Shown here: piece by piece, positions 48,752-61,629 of the stretch
How positions within the stretch are numbered: position 1 is the first letter of the stretch
Layout: every line of letters begins with the position of its first letter
Assembly: GCA_021442155.1 (NCBI GenBank)
Contig: CM038221.1
Coordinates: 47,687,648 to 47,751,647, forward strand
DNA length: 64,000 bases
Source of the DNA: Cymbidium sinense
Lineage: Eukaryota; Streptophyta; Magnoliopsida; Asparagales; Orchidaceae
Reading direction: 5' to 3'
Translations under genes and position numbers: made by a program
The notes under the pieces: model-generated
What the model saw: the letters and a program-made list of their open reading frames with translations, nothing else
What the model was told of the DNA's origin: nothing
Databases searched by the model: none

Positions 48752-50043
48752 TGTGGCTCCAAAAATTTACTGCCGACCTCTTGATTAAAAGAGCAATTTA
48801 AAGTGTCAGTGAAATTCTTAGAAGACAGATGGAATAGTAGATAAGACACTACATAGAGATTTTGCCCTCATTTTGTGAGGACTTTAGATCTGGTTCCAAG
48901 TTTCCTATAGGCACAAGCACCTATAGTTAATTACCCCTCTCAATGCTGAGAGAGAACTTTCGATTAAGGCTAGTCGTTAGGTCGCTTAGTGCGTAGTATA
49001 TAATAACAGCATTTGGAGTTTTGAAATTTAGATTTATGAATTTCATTATATTTAACTTAAAGTGGATGGTTGGGGGAACGATGATGCGTCCGATCTAGAT
49101 CCCATGATTTTGTCATCCCGGGCTATCACAATCCCTAGTCTACTTAGTCAAAGGAGGTAGTCGACCCAACCTGACAGAAGAATCCTTATTAGCAGCCATG
49201 GGTTGTGTCATCCAAGCAATCCTTATAGACATGGGGTGAAGTTTGTTTAAGGAGACAAGCTTAAGTCCACCTTAGCTAACATAAGGCTTTTTGCCTTATC
49301 AAGTGCACCCTATGGCTCACAACTCAAAGTATAGAGCCATTGGGGAGTATACAGGCTATAGTCATGACTGTAATATATTGGTGTCATTTGGCGACAACCA
49401 CCCAGTCAGAGCACTCTGGTCGTAACTACATCATGTGTGGAGCTTACTGGTCAAACCACATAGTCAAATGACACGGGACACGTCCTTGCTGGCATGAGAT
49501 TATTTGAGAGTAAACATAGTTGTATACTTGATTTGACTTTGGCTCCTTTGTGAGCTAGAATTTTATTAATTTGTCACCTCTGACAAACATTTGTGAAAAG
49601 TGAATTGGATTTTTAGCTTAAAGTTTTTAAAATTGAATTTCACTTGGACATTTATAGATCAATGATATTTCAAATTTTGCATTTAGATTAATATTCAATC
49701 TAAGTTAATTTGTTTTGAAATAATAATCATATTTTGATTGAAGTATCCCCTTCGGTTAAAGTTTTCATTTAACGTAGATATCATCAGGGTGATTTATTGT
49801 TTTGTTGTTTCAGATCTTATCGACTCTATTAATTTAATAATAGAGGATCAGATCTACTATCATATGACAAAATTAGCTTCTCAGATATTTTATTAGGTTG
49901 AAGATATTATAATAATATCATTAGATTTTTAGATTTTGTTAACTCGGACCCAATCCTAAGACCTAACCGGGAATCAACCCGCGCAACATCCTCACACACT
50001 AAAGTTAAGTATTCAGCATAGTGTCGGGGCCCATGTGGGTTTT
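48752..50043 (-). repeat. Dispersed repeat family L1, copy 3 (inverted)
   Basis: Plus strand starts TGTGGCTCCAAAAATTTAC and ends GTGTCGGGGCCCA; it is the reverse of copy 2. It abuts the leader of the Tat-like element, where that element's 5' LTR would be expected, but its sequence is unrelated to A/B/C. No target duplication found. Confidence 0.7.
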
Positions 50044-51690
50044 TAGAATACTTGCAATTCATTTTAGTTTCTTAATGTTGAAGTTTCGTTGACCATTTTT
50101 TTTGGAAATCCTCACTAGTTTAACTCTTAATTTAGGAAAGATTGATAACATGTGATCATTGACTTATGTAACATTGATGTTAATATGAATTTTGAACATT
50201 TTTAACATAAGATCAATGTCATAATTGTCTATTTCAAAACATCATTTCAAATTGCATCTTCTCCCAAGGCCGTCTTGATTCTTCGGCAGAAATTTCATAT
50301 TTGATAATTCACTAATCTTTTGTATCCCTTTGTAGAGATCGTAGTGCAAAGTTTGATTGAGAATTTAGGAGTTGGACTACACAAAGAAGTTCTCCAATGC
50401 AACTTAACATCATCCCTAAATATTTTGTAAAATATCGGTATAGAATGATTTCCTTAGAATAACATCCTACGATGAGTGTAGGAATTCAAAATTTTGAATT
50501 CATTATACACATCTTGATGAAGTAATTTTGAGTTAGAAATCATTTTGAAATAAGTGTGACTCTTCTCGTATGGTAATCGTGGAAAAATACCAAATGTTTA
50601 AATTAAGCATAGTGTCTCTTTGTGATATCTGCAGAATTTCATTTGAAGCACATGTTAACTTAATTATAATTAATCCGTAGATCTATTTGACTCTTATATT
50701 TAATTATAAATTAAGAGGTTTATATTGTTTAAAATTAGAATGTGAAGATCATGCTTTGAATTTTTTAGAATAATTTCTCCTTGTAGATGCTCATGGGTAG
50801 GTGGACGATTTCAATAATAAATCTATCCACCACACTTTATCCCGCATTTGTTTAATGCCCGTGGGCAGTAATTTTTATTTTTGTACATTTTAAATATACA
50901 TGTGGGTTTCATATGCTTTGAATATTACCCGATTGGCCTCACAAGGATTCCATGTTCAACTATAAATATGGGGCATGTTCAGTTCATTTTCATTCATATT
51001 TATTTAATTCCTCTAGTGTTTTTAAGGTTCTAGTTGCGAGGTGATTCTAGTTGTAGTTTGAGAGGAGATTCTTCTAAGTTGCTAGGTGTTTTAGTAAGTG
51101 CTTTGATTTTGAATTTAGCAATTTTACTTTATATATATTTTTATATACTCAAACTACTTATATTTTAGCTTTAACTTTTTATTTAACATTTAGTTCAAAT
51201 TTATGTCCAGTTTAAATCTAATTTAAGTCACATGTCAGTTTGAATTTCGGTAGTCTCCTGACATTGTCCCCGTGATAGGTCGAGCATCGCCTACCACCCA
51301 CCTGCCTGATCGATCGATGTCTTGTAACACCGCGGTCGTAGTCTTCAATTCTACTATGCTCTTCTAAGTGTAGTGGGGTCTTCAAATAGCTGCATTAAAT
51401 AAAATATACATACATATTTTTTTGCATATTAATTTAACTTTGATTTATTATTTTCATTTAAGTTGAGTTTAAGCTCAATAGTATTTTTATTTAATTCTCT
51501 TTAAACTTCATGCCGGTTCAAATTCGGTAACCTCTCGATGTCGTCCCCTGATAGTACATCGAGCTGACTATGCCACGCTCTTCTGAAAGAAATGTCTGAC
51601 ACCGCGGTTGTAGACTTTAAATCCACCACACTCTTCTGAGCTCAGAGGGGTCTTCAAATGCCTGAGGAGAAATTAATTGACATATGCATA
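50044..51690. other. Retroelement-like non-coding DNA with TATA box and 277-bp duplication
   Basis: TATAAATA at 50961-50968 is followed by GGGGC and a C/T-mixed leader. A duplicated segment starts near 51236 and 51512 (GGT.ACCTC..GA..TCGTCCC, GACACCGCGGT.GTAGACTT, GGGGTCTTCAAAT). The layout resembles an LTR with a repeated R-U5 region, but no coding part is attached. Confidence 0.4.
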
Positions 51691-53150
51691 TTTCTGAATT
51701 GAAGCAAAGTTCAGCAAATGCAAGCAATATTCCCTGGAGACATCTTTATTGGATTGGACTCTTTTCCAAGTAGTTGCAAAGCTTCTAGACTTTGTTTATG
51801 ACAATTGCTTGTAGTTGCAATTCCTCTTTGTTTGTAATTATATCTAGAAGTTCATGTGCGAGAGTCATCTCCAACTTGACCTGAATCTTGAATTGTAATG
51901 ATTCTTCATTAACATTTCCAATAGACTCAATAATGGTACTAGCACATTTCTCATCCTCCTATTTGGAGATCAATTTGATGTATGATCCTTCTGATTCAAA
52001 AGTGTGGAAACCATGCTGATATTTACAAGAATGAAATAGAACTACTTAAGTCAATGTAAGTGGCCTTTTCATGCACTTCTATGTCAATAGGCAGAACTGT
52101 TGTCTCAAAATTTTCGTGGGACGAATTTAATAACTTCAACCAGACGGCTCCAGAAACTGTTCGGCCGAAATGAGGCCACAAATTTAGTTCTATAATAGCT
52201 CTAGAACTATTGGGCGACACCTCCCACTGCTGATGAGGCCTGATATCTACCCTTGGTGATCCCAGTTCACCACTTCTCAGACTAAACTACTCACTCCCCG
52301 TATTAGATGCTGATAGAATGTCATATTGCTGAAATCTATTTGCATTACAGAGAACATTTACTGAGTTAGTTTTTTTCAAACCCAAAATTAAAATCCATGT
52401 TGCTACTTCCTTGACATACAACACATCATTATAAGGATTATAGAACGACAAGTTTCCGGTCAACCTTTTACCAGAAGAAAAGTTAAATCCCACTAAAGGT
52501 TGCAAATGGTAGGGGGACATTGTAGCTACCACTTTAGCATGAATGACAAAAACCCCCAAAGCTTGTTTGCAAAACTAGTTGAGCTGAAGACAAACCCAAC
52601 CATCTAGGCAAGAAAATGAGAGGAATTGATGTAGATTCACCTGGTAACAGTGAGAGTATATGAAAATTGTATGTATTGAACTGTGTGTTAGTACTAAACA
52701 AATCGCAGACATTTAAAACACTCTCATTATGCTTGTTGACCACTTCTAGAAGTTCCAGGGAAGGAGGGTATATATTCTTTGTCCCCCAATCCGAAATTGG
52801 AGGGCTTATCTATATTTCAGGCGAGGATGAAGAAGTTATAAAAATTCTTTCCTCTGCCTCTTCGAAATGCTTATCAAGGTCACTTATTGGTGCGATAGAA
52901 GCCTTCATCCAAAGATCAGGATAAAGGGAACCTTCATAGAAATCCACTCTATCGACAGCAACACTCCTATTTCCAAAACCTTGATGAAGAGGGATTCCAC
53001 TTGCAGAATTTCTTACAGAGCAAAAAACAACCTCTCCATTAGTCATCTTGAAAGCTGCAGTCTTGGATGTCCGACCAAAGCCCTTTGCGACTTCAACGAA
53101 AGGCCTCGCTCAGTTTGCAGCAGTGATCGTTTGCGGTAAAGACGGACATG
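51691..53150 (-). pseudogene. TMEM131-like protein fragment
   Basis: Minus-strand frames in order: 53046-52810 (SGIPLHQGFGNRSVAVDRVD), then after one TAG, SPPISDWGTK and VNKHNESVLNV, then 52743-52534 (LLPGESTSIPLIFLPRWLG), then VFVIHAKV..SPYHLQPLVGF (52559-52287), and after a second stop SPRVDIRPHQQWEVSPNSS to 52023. This is the N-terminal, Ig-like-fold region of plant TMEM131-type membrane proteins; the animal relatives help collagen secretion, the plant role is not known to me. A one-base shift lies in a G5T5 run near 52555. Weaker similarity may continue to 51691. No introns are seen in more than 1 kb, which could mean a long exon or a retrocopy. Not functional. Confidence 0.75.
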
Positions 53151-53789
53151 AGGAGGGAATGAGGAGGTCTTCATTCGATGAGCTCGGGCGACTCAGTGAG
53201 AGTGGTTGCATGCTCTCTCGATCGAGAGGAACGATCGAACAAGACAGATAGCTCATGCGACTAGGTTTCCATCAAGAGTATGAGCAGAGCGAGAAAGAGG
53301 AGGTTTCGCTCCATTTTCTGTCGTTCAGCTTGCAGCAAGAATAGGATAAGGTACGTAGGCTAAGGTATGTGAGGTATGATGGGGTAGCTTATTATTGGTC
53401 AAATGAGAGGTAGAGGTATGGGAGTGGGCGGCTGTAAGTTTCAAGGCGTTGACTGGACGCAATTAGATGATAATTAGATAAATTTATCTCAAATTTCATG
53501 TTAATTTTGATAAAATTTTAAGTGTGATAACTTTAGTTAAATTGAATATCAATTCTAGGTAATTTTGACATTCATGCAGCGTAGTTTGTTTACGATTGGG
53601 TGAAGGAATTGGTTACTTCGCCAAAATGCGTTATTGCTTTCGACCGCCGACGCTCAGCGACTCGTGAATTGAATAATAGTCTTGTTTGGTAGGTTTGAGC
53701 GTTTGAATTAACCGCGTGATCACCAGCAACGTGGTGTCATCGCCGTGTTTTCTTGACCACATGCGGCGTCGCCGCATCGACGAACTTCT

Positions 53790-53790
<1 letters not shown>
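53151..53790. other. Intergenic DNA, nothing recognised
   Basis: Moderate GC content near the pseudogene, then AT-rich. No motif recognised apart from the start of the duplicated segment at about 53790. Confidence 0.35.
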
Positions 53791-54385
<595 letters not shown>

Positions 54386-54876
54386 GTGGCTTGACTCGAC
54401 TTATGGAACATATATGGAGGTCAACAAATGCCCCCCAACAAATGTGATTCGTGCATGAAGTGGATCATGTTTGTTGAAAATTGGCTGAACTTTTGATTTG
54501 ACCAAAGACCTTGAATCATTGTAGCTTCAATTTTTATAGTCTATGGAGTTTTGATGGAATTCGTCATCAGTGTGATGCCTTATGTTTAGATGAGCTAAAC
54601 AGTGGGATTGCTTGATTTGTCCTGATTGACTTGTCAGATTAAGAGCTTCTTCTACCATCTACTCTCTACTTCAATGGGTTTGCTGAAGATCTTTTTCTCT
54701 TGTATTGTTGTAAACTTGAATTTCCTCTGACTATAACTTTATGTTTGATCGGGTTTGATGGAGGAATTAGTTTATTTGCTTTAAGATTTAAAATTTCTTC
54801 TACCCTAGCTTTAAGCTTGATGGACTTGATGAAGGATTGACCTGATTTGTCCATATTGACTTGTCAGGAAGTGTAT
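54386..54876. other. Repeat-rich flank of LTR C, left side
   Basis: Contains phrases on the theme GACTTGATGAAGGATTGA and TGATTTGTCC.GATTGACTTG that recur at 62860-63130, showing that C was inserted into one repeat-rich element. Confidence 0.5.
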
Positions 54877-55729
54877 TGTTGACCTAATTTTTGGAATAAG
54901 CTCTCAACTCCTCCATCTTAGACATAGCACTTCTCTTAGACTTTAAAAATTCCTTAGTCTTAAGACACATCTAGTGATTACACTTAACCCAAAGAGAAGA
55001 GCTTAAATAGGAATAGGTCATGCCTTAGGGTGTTAGAAAAATTTGTCTACCTTATAGCTTGAACCACATTCCTCACTTCCTTCCTTCAAGTCAAACTCTA
55101 AATCAAATCAACAATCAATTCCAACCTTTGATTTTCCCTACACTTAATTCAATTCCAAATGATTGAAATCCATGATCAACTCCATATGATTGAAGCTCAT
55201 GATTGAAATTCCAAATTCAAAATCTTTCCTAAGCCCTTTGATTCTATCTTATGGACTTAGCTCAAATTAAATCCAAATCAATTCAAATTCAAGAAATTTT
55301 CTCATAACCTATTTATATTCTCATTTATAATCCTAAATATAAATGAATTATAAACTCAAATATCCAAGAATCAATTCAAAAATTAAATCCAAATTCAATA
55401 AAAAATCCAGCCTAAACCTTCAAGACAAAATCTTGAACTTAGCCAAATCAAACTCAAATCAAGTCGAACCTTTGATTTTTCTTCATAATTAAATCAATCC
55501 TACAATCAGTAATCCAAATATAAACATAATCTTCAATGATCAAACCAAAACTAAATTTAAAAATCAAACTTAAGTCAAACTCATGTTCATCCTTTGACTT
55601 GAAATTATCAAATGAATCAAAACCCATTTGACTTCAAATCTCTTGCAAATGGATTTATTATATAAATCATAAATCCAAATGTGAGTTCAACCAAACTTGA
55701 ATCAAGCCTTGATCAAGCCAACTAAACCC

Positions 55730-56480
55730 AATTGACTCACTTGACCCAAAGTGGCCAATTTGACCTATATGAACCAAAATTTAATTCAATCCAAATCAAA
55801 GTGAGTTAAGCCAATCCAAACTTTATGCAATGTTTGTTGATCATCATAGGTTAATCAATTGTCATGAATTGAGTCAAACCAAGTCAATCTAGCCCGTTGA
55901 CCAAGTCAACCCTTTAACCCATATGAACCTAAACTAGCCAAACTGTAGCCTAAACCAAATTGAGTGCAACCAATGACTCAAGTTCACTCCAAAATAATTA
56001 TTTAACTTGACCAAAGCCTCAATTAAACCCAATTTGGCCAATTGGCCAACTAGATCCAACCTAGCCCAATCGACCATGAACCCAACTTAACCTAAAAGGT
56101 CAAATCAAGATAAAATCAAATATAAACTAAATTGATTGGAAATAAAGATACCAATCCATTTCAAATGATCAACCAAACCCAAACCAAGCCATAATTCAAG
56201 CCAATTTTTTCAATTGGGTCAAATCGGTCAACTTAGCCCAAATTGACCTAAAGGATCAAATTGGCCAAAATCCAAATTAAATCCAAATTAAATCAAATTA
56301 ATCGAAACCAATTGAACCAATATGATCCAAATAGTCATTTGAACTTGACCCAACTCTTGGTTTGACCCAATTTGACTAATTGGTCAACCTAACTCATTTT
56401 GACCCGATTTGACCCAAATGGGTCAAATTAACCCAAATTAAACCAAATGAACTTCAAATGACATGAAATTTGATCCAACT
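55730..56480. promoter_or_regulatory. TTGACC/GGTCAA-rich segment (U3 of copy C)
   Basis: Repeated TTGACCCAAA, TTGACC and GGTCAAAT words, on the same side of the donor-like site as in A and B. Confidence 0.5.
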
Positions 56481-57160
56481 TACTTTTGACCCATTTCAAA
56501 TATGCCCAAATCAAATTCAATATCAAATGACCACTTTTCCCTTAGGTTAAAGGCATTCCATGAGAAAAGGCACTTTCCCAAGTGGTCATTTCTCTTCCTT
56601 GGCCACTTGGCACTCATCCATTGGTCCACATAGCCACCAAGGATACTAATTAATTTTCTAACCCAAGGAGTGGTTGGGGCAGCCATGACTCATGGGGAGG
56701 TGAAATTAGCTCACCTCTCTTATTGGAACACTTGGCATGAAGGACACTCACCTCCCCTTGGCTAGACACTCACTTTTCCTTCATGACAGCCACTTTCTAT
56801 GCCTTAGCCAACCATAGGGAGCCACCTAGGATGATTCTCTTCCATTCCCAACCACCCTAAGCCAAGTGACATGAGTTTGGAGCCAAAGTTTCAAACAAAA
56901 AGTGGAAAACTATTCATTTCACTTGACTTTTCATTCTAAGGCTTTAGTGGCTGAAGGAAACCCTCATTCCTCTCATTCTCCTCCTCCTAGAGCTCCCAAA
57001 AGCCATTAGCAATAATCCAAAACTAAGGGGATTTCACTGAGAAAATGACAATCACCGGAGGAAACTTCATTTCGACGTGAAGGCGAGGATCTAAGCTCAG
57101 TCTAAGGCTTCTTCCCTCACTCAGCAGCGCACTTGAGTCACCACCGCCGCCGAAAATTCC

Positions 57161-57175
57161 CCGGTAAGGTAACCT
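57161..57175 (+). promoter_or_regulatory. Putative 5' splice site in LTR copy C
   Basis: CCGGTAAG followed by GTAACC; aligned with CCGGCAAG-GTATGT of copy B. An upstream alternative CCG-GTAAGG is also possible. Confidence 0.4.
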
Positions 57176-57399
57176 TCAAAAACCATAGCCGACCATAGAA
57201 TCTTTCATTTTGTGATGGCTTTTGCGTGATTTTTAGGAATCTACCCTAGATAATCCCACTTTTTTACTTTAAGTCATCCTAATTAGAAATTAGAATTTTT
57301 CTGGTGCGAATCGATGAAAATGAGTCCGTTTGGACAAGTTTTCACTTAGAAACTCTTAATTTCCATTTAAAAAGCCTGAAATCATTGTTCACCACCGAT

Positions 57400-57720
57400 G
57401 ATGAAGCAGCCACCATCTGATCCCGCAATTTGCGGGATCAGATGGCTCAGATCGTGCGTGGATCACGCGATCCGGGCCTTCAGCTCGCTTGATGTAATCT
57501 GGACCGTCCGATCGCACAGTTCGCGTGATAGGATGGCTCAAATCGCGCAATCCGGGCCTTCGGATCGCGCGATCTGATCTGGACCGTCTGATCGACAATC
57601 GACGGTCCATAACGACCTGCGGGTCATTTTTCACAGTTTGACCAAGTCTTCCAGCTCTTTTCACTGACGCGGCACCACACGCGAATCATGCGGCGCCACG
57701 TGGCCATGTCAGTGCCGCGT
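57400..57720. other. GC-rich island in copy C
   Basis: GATCGCGCGATC-like words recur several times with GGACCGTC and CGGGCCTTC; part of it is a local tandem repeat (GGATGGCTCA.ATCG.GC at two places). Same relative position as in A and B. Confidence 0.55.
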
Positions 57721-59619
57721 GGTTTTTCCGATTTAAAAAATTAATTAAAATTACTATAAACATCAAAAATTCATAAAAAATAAAATATTTAGCCAAAAAT
57801 TACAAATAAGGGCTCGTTGGATTCTCTTTTCGAGGGAAATCTAACAAACTAAAAATCCCCAAATTTCACAGAATATTTTGACCTTAATTGGACTTTTAAT
57901 GAAAATTAAATTTCTTTAATTAAATCAAAAATACATTCCACATTAAGTTGAAATTTTCAGATATTTAAACTGATATTAAAATACACTTATCATAAAAATT
58001 TCAAGTCAAAATAACCTCTGGATTAAAAGACATTAAATTTTTAGTGTCAAATGATTTATTTTAATAAAAATAAATTACCAGAATTCTTAAAAATCATTTA
58101 AATCAATTGAAACTTCCTAAATTCATAACTAATTGTAAAAAAAATCCAAAAAATACAAACTCAGGTTCATGTTAAAGATATTTCAGAGGAGAATCTAATA
58201 AAATTATTCTTAATTGAATGTGAACAGTAGATTTTCCTTAATTAAAGTTTATTTAAAAAATTGATAACCCTAATTACTCCCTAATGACTTCATTAATTAA
58301 TTTCAAACTTCTCAGGCATATTTAGTAGGATGACTTCTGCCTCCGCTAATTTTCTTAGAATTTATTAATGAGTTAATCAGGAAAATTAATTAATGAACTC
58401 CTAATCACTCACTTAATGTAATTAAAGTTAATTAAGCATGTGAACAGTGGTTTAACTCCTTGATTAAGTTAATTAACTTAGTTTAAGTGATTAGGAGGTA
58501 TATGGAATGATTTTAAGATATTTTTCTTAAGCTATTCCCTAATCCCCCTTCCTTCCTTAAGCTAAACTTAATTAAGGGCTAATCCACTAATGACCTACTT
58601 AATAAACTTGATAAAATTTTCAAAGCTTTTTAGAACTTTACTAATCCTTCTTGGGTAGATGCTTAGGTGTTCAATAACTTAAGTTATTTAAGAAAATCAT
58701 ACCTAACCCATATGTGTGGGAAAGGTTATGAAAGTACTTAAATTAAACCTTAGCTTAACTAATCATTAATTATGAGCCAATTGCATTAGGTACCTTTCTT
58801 TCCTAAGATGCATTGCTGATTTAAATTCCTTGTGGTTCTATGTCATACATTGGCTCATAATTATTTTATTAAATATGTTAAAGTAGTATAGGTAAGGGGT
58901 AATTAATGAACTTAATCTACACCTTAACCTAACCAAAGCATAAAATTAATCTAATCACCTAAAAATTAAACTAAAACAATATACACATGTGGGAATAGGT
59001 AAGAACCAGCAAACATCCTCACAATTTTCTAATTCAAATAAAACTCAAAATAAAATGAAAGTCTCTTTAAAAAACTTTTGATTCTCTTTAAATAATCTTA
59101 CTTCATAAGATTGTCTTTAGGAATTAATTAGAGTAAATGAAATTACATTCTTATATCATTTTATTTCTTTCTTAGCATGCTAAATGTGTATGTCATATGA
59201 AATTTATTCATTCATGCTTTTATCAAATTAAATTCAAAATGAAATATTTTCTTTATGTCAAATTGCATGTTTTGACTAAAATAAAAATATGAGTGGCTAT
59301 TATCACTATTAAATTCAAAACAATTTTCAAAATCTATAAATAAAATACCTAAAACTGAAAGTGTGCTACTTATAGTTTATTTATAAGCTTGCATGTGAAT
59401 ATAAAAATGTGTCTTATGTTTGCTTCCTTTCTTTCCTCTTAATATGGATTTGAATAAGATTTGCAAAGTGTATAGTTCTTTTAAAAGAACATAATACTTG
59501 CTTAAATCTATTCTTATCCTCTTCCATATTATGACTTAAGAAAGATCCTTGCACTTACACGTATAAATTGCATAACCAAGTTCAAACGTAAGTACAAACT
59601 TTTATGTCATTCTTTTCCA

Positions 59620-60080
59620 TTCATTTCTTTTGTACATATGCTTGTATTTAAGGAAACTGGTATATTAGTCTAGACAACCCCAGGATTGTGAGGCTTTAAG
59701 TAGCCCTAAGTAGGTCTTGTACCTTTCACCCCTGGTTAATAATGGTGTCGTACTCACTTATGCCTTTCATACATACATGTGTGCATGTGAAAAATGGATA
59801 AGAAAATCTCTTTTCTACTTAATGAAAATCATACATCATAAAGCATTCAAATTTTCTTAAGTAGCTCACTTAGCATTCTCTTTCAATGTATTTCTTTTTG
59901 TACATGCACATGTATGTATAAAAAGTGGTATATTAGTATGGACAATCCCAAAGTTGCGAGGCTTTAAGTAGCCCTAAGTAGGTATTGTATCTTACACCCT
60001 AGTTAACAATGGCGTCGTACTCACTTATGTCTTTTATACTTGTAATGTGCATATGAAAGATGGATAAAAGAATCACTCTC
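59620..60080. repeat. ~275-bp tandem duplication in copy C
   Basis: Two copies of a block with GGTATATTAGT.T.GACAA.CCC, GAGGCTTTAAGTAGCCCTAA, GTAGGT.TTGTA and GGCGTCGTACTCACTTATG. Copy B has a single version, reversed, at about 39150-39270; copy A has none. Confidence 0.75.
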
Positions 60081-61629
60081 TCCTACTTAAAAAAATCATG
60101 CATACATGAACCATTCCAAGTTTCCTTAAGCAACCTCTCTTAGCATTCATCATTAAGGTGTGCTAAATACTTGCATCGCATGTATAGATATGCTTAAGAT
60201 TCATTCATGTGCATGATACACATGTGGGAAAGAAATAAAATGTTGTGCATTTTGTGATAGTAAGTCACTTTACTTAATCTTAAAATGCCTTTCTTTTTGA
60301 ATAGGTTTGTTTAGAGAAAATCTAAACTTAGGATTAATTAAAACACATAATAAAATATTCACTAAATAAAACTAAATATAAATTTATTTTAAAAATTACT
60401 TAAGATACGGAAGGAAAGAGAAGTTTCTTCTCTTTTCCCTCCTTTACAACACTTAGTAATTAATAGTAGGTTCATTCAAACTAAATTAAATCATCAAATA
60501 AAATCAACCCAAATCAACTAAACGACTTAAATGAGATCACCCTTCTAAGTTGTACCTTTTCATACTTAGAAAATTCTAATCTTAAAGCCTAGCTAAGCAT
60601 ACCACACAAACCTTACATGGCACACACATTAGGCTAAGTCACCACTTCTAGTCTTATATTAGGGCGGTGCATGGTTTGATGTTTGCTTTTATTTTATGAT
60701 GATATTTTAGTGCGGATGTTAGGGTGTAGAGAATGAATATGGTAGATGATTAACAATTATTTTTTGTAGGGGATTATGCTTAAGGTGTGCTATAATAGAT
60801 AAAAATATAAATATTTTTGTTGTGGAAGTGTTTATAGCCCTAAGCATATTCCAATAAGCTAGGTGAACTTGGTTACTCATGTGTGGGGTGCTATGTCTAA
60901 TATACATGCTTGAGATTTATATGATTTATTTAGCTAATCTCTGTTTTACAGGTGTTGGTTAGATTTACTTTTCCTTTTCATGTATTTTTGTAATTAGGAT
61001 TTTGGAATGATTTTTATCGGGATTAGGATGAGCTTTAGTTATAAGGCCATGCCTTATATACCATGTGAAGCCTTAGAGCATCCACCTTCCAACCATTCAA
61101 AAGAAGGAACCAAAGAAGAAAGAAGAGAAGAAGAAGAAAGAAGAAAAGAAGAATGAAGAAATGAAGCTTGAAGACCCCCACCTTGCTTAATTGTACTTAA
61201 TTCATTTGTAATCCAGGTTGTATAAGGGTAGAGCTCGGCTACCCAATTTGTATTTTGGGTTTGTATGGTGGTGCCCGATCGCACTTGGCCTTTTATTCTT
61301 TTGCATTAGCTTTATAAAATGTTTGATATTTTGTTTAGCTTGTGCATTAGAAATGACATGTTTTCCTAGTTTCTTTCTTGCTTTGATGTATGGTCTGGAT
61401 GAGGATTAGGCTCTTAGGGAAAAATAAATCTTTTACCAAATTAATTAACTCAAAATTAAAAATAAATAACTCATAACCTCATTTAAAGCCTAAGCTAAAA
61501 ATCAAGATAAAAAAATTAGCAACCTCTTATCTGCGGATCTACGTGGTGTCCAAGACCAAAAGGTGTATATTTCTATTTTTATTCATCCTCTCTAAAAGGA
61601 TAGATGAAGGCGGGAATATTTTTACCACA

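Larger units (their letters stand above)
54877..61629 (+). mobile_element. Copy C: solo LTR-like element, 6.75 kb
   Basis: Starts TGTTGACCTAATTTTTGG and ends GGAATATTTTTACCACA, mirroring B's ends on the other strand. Flanks are TGTAT (left) and TATAT (right), a 4-of-5 match for a target duplication. It holds the TTGACC-rich U3 (55730-56480), donor-like site (57168/57169), GC island (57400-57720), and AT-rich remainder. Relative to B it lacks ~1.1 kb (B about 36540-37640) near the TGTGGTA end and has a ~275-bp duplication. No PBS follows ACCACA. No coding region inside. Confidence 0.75.
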
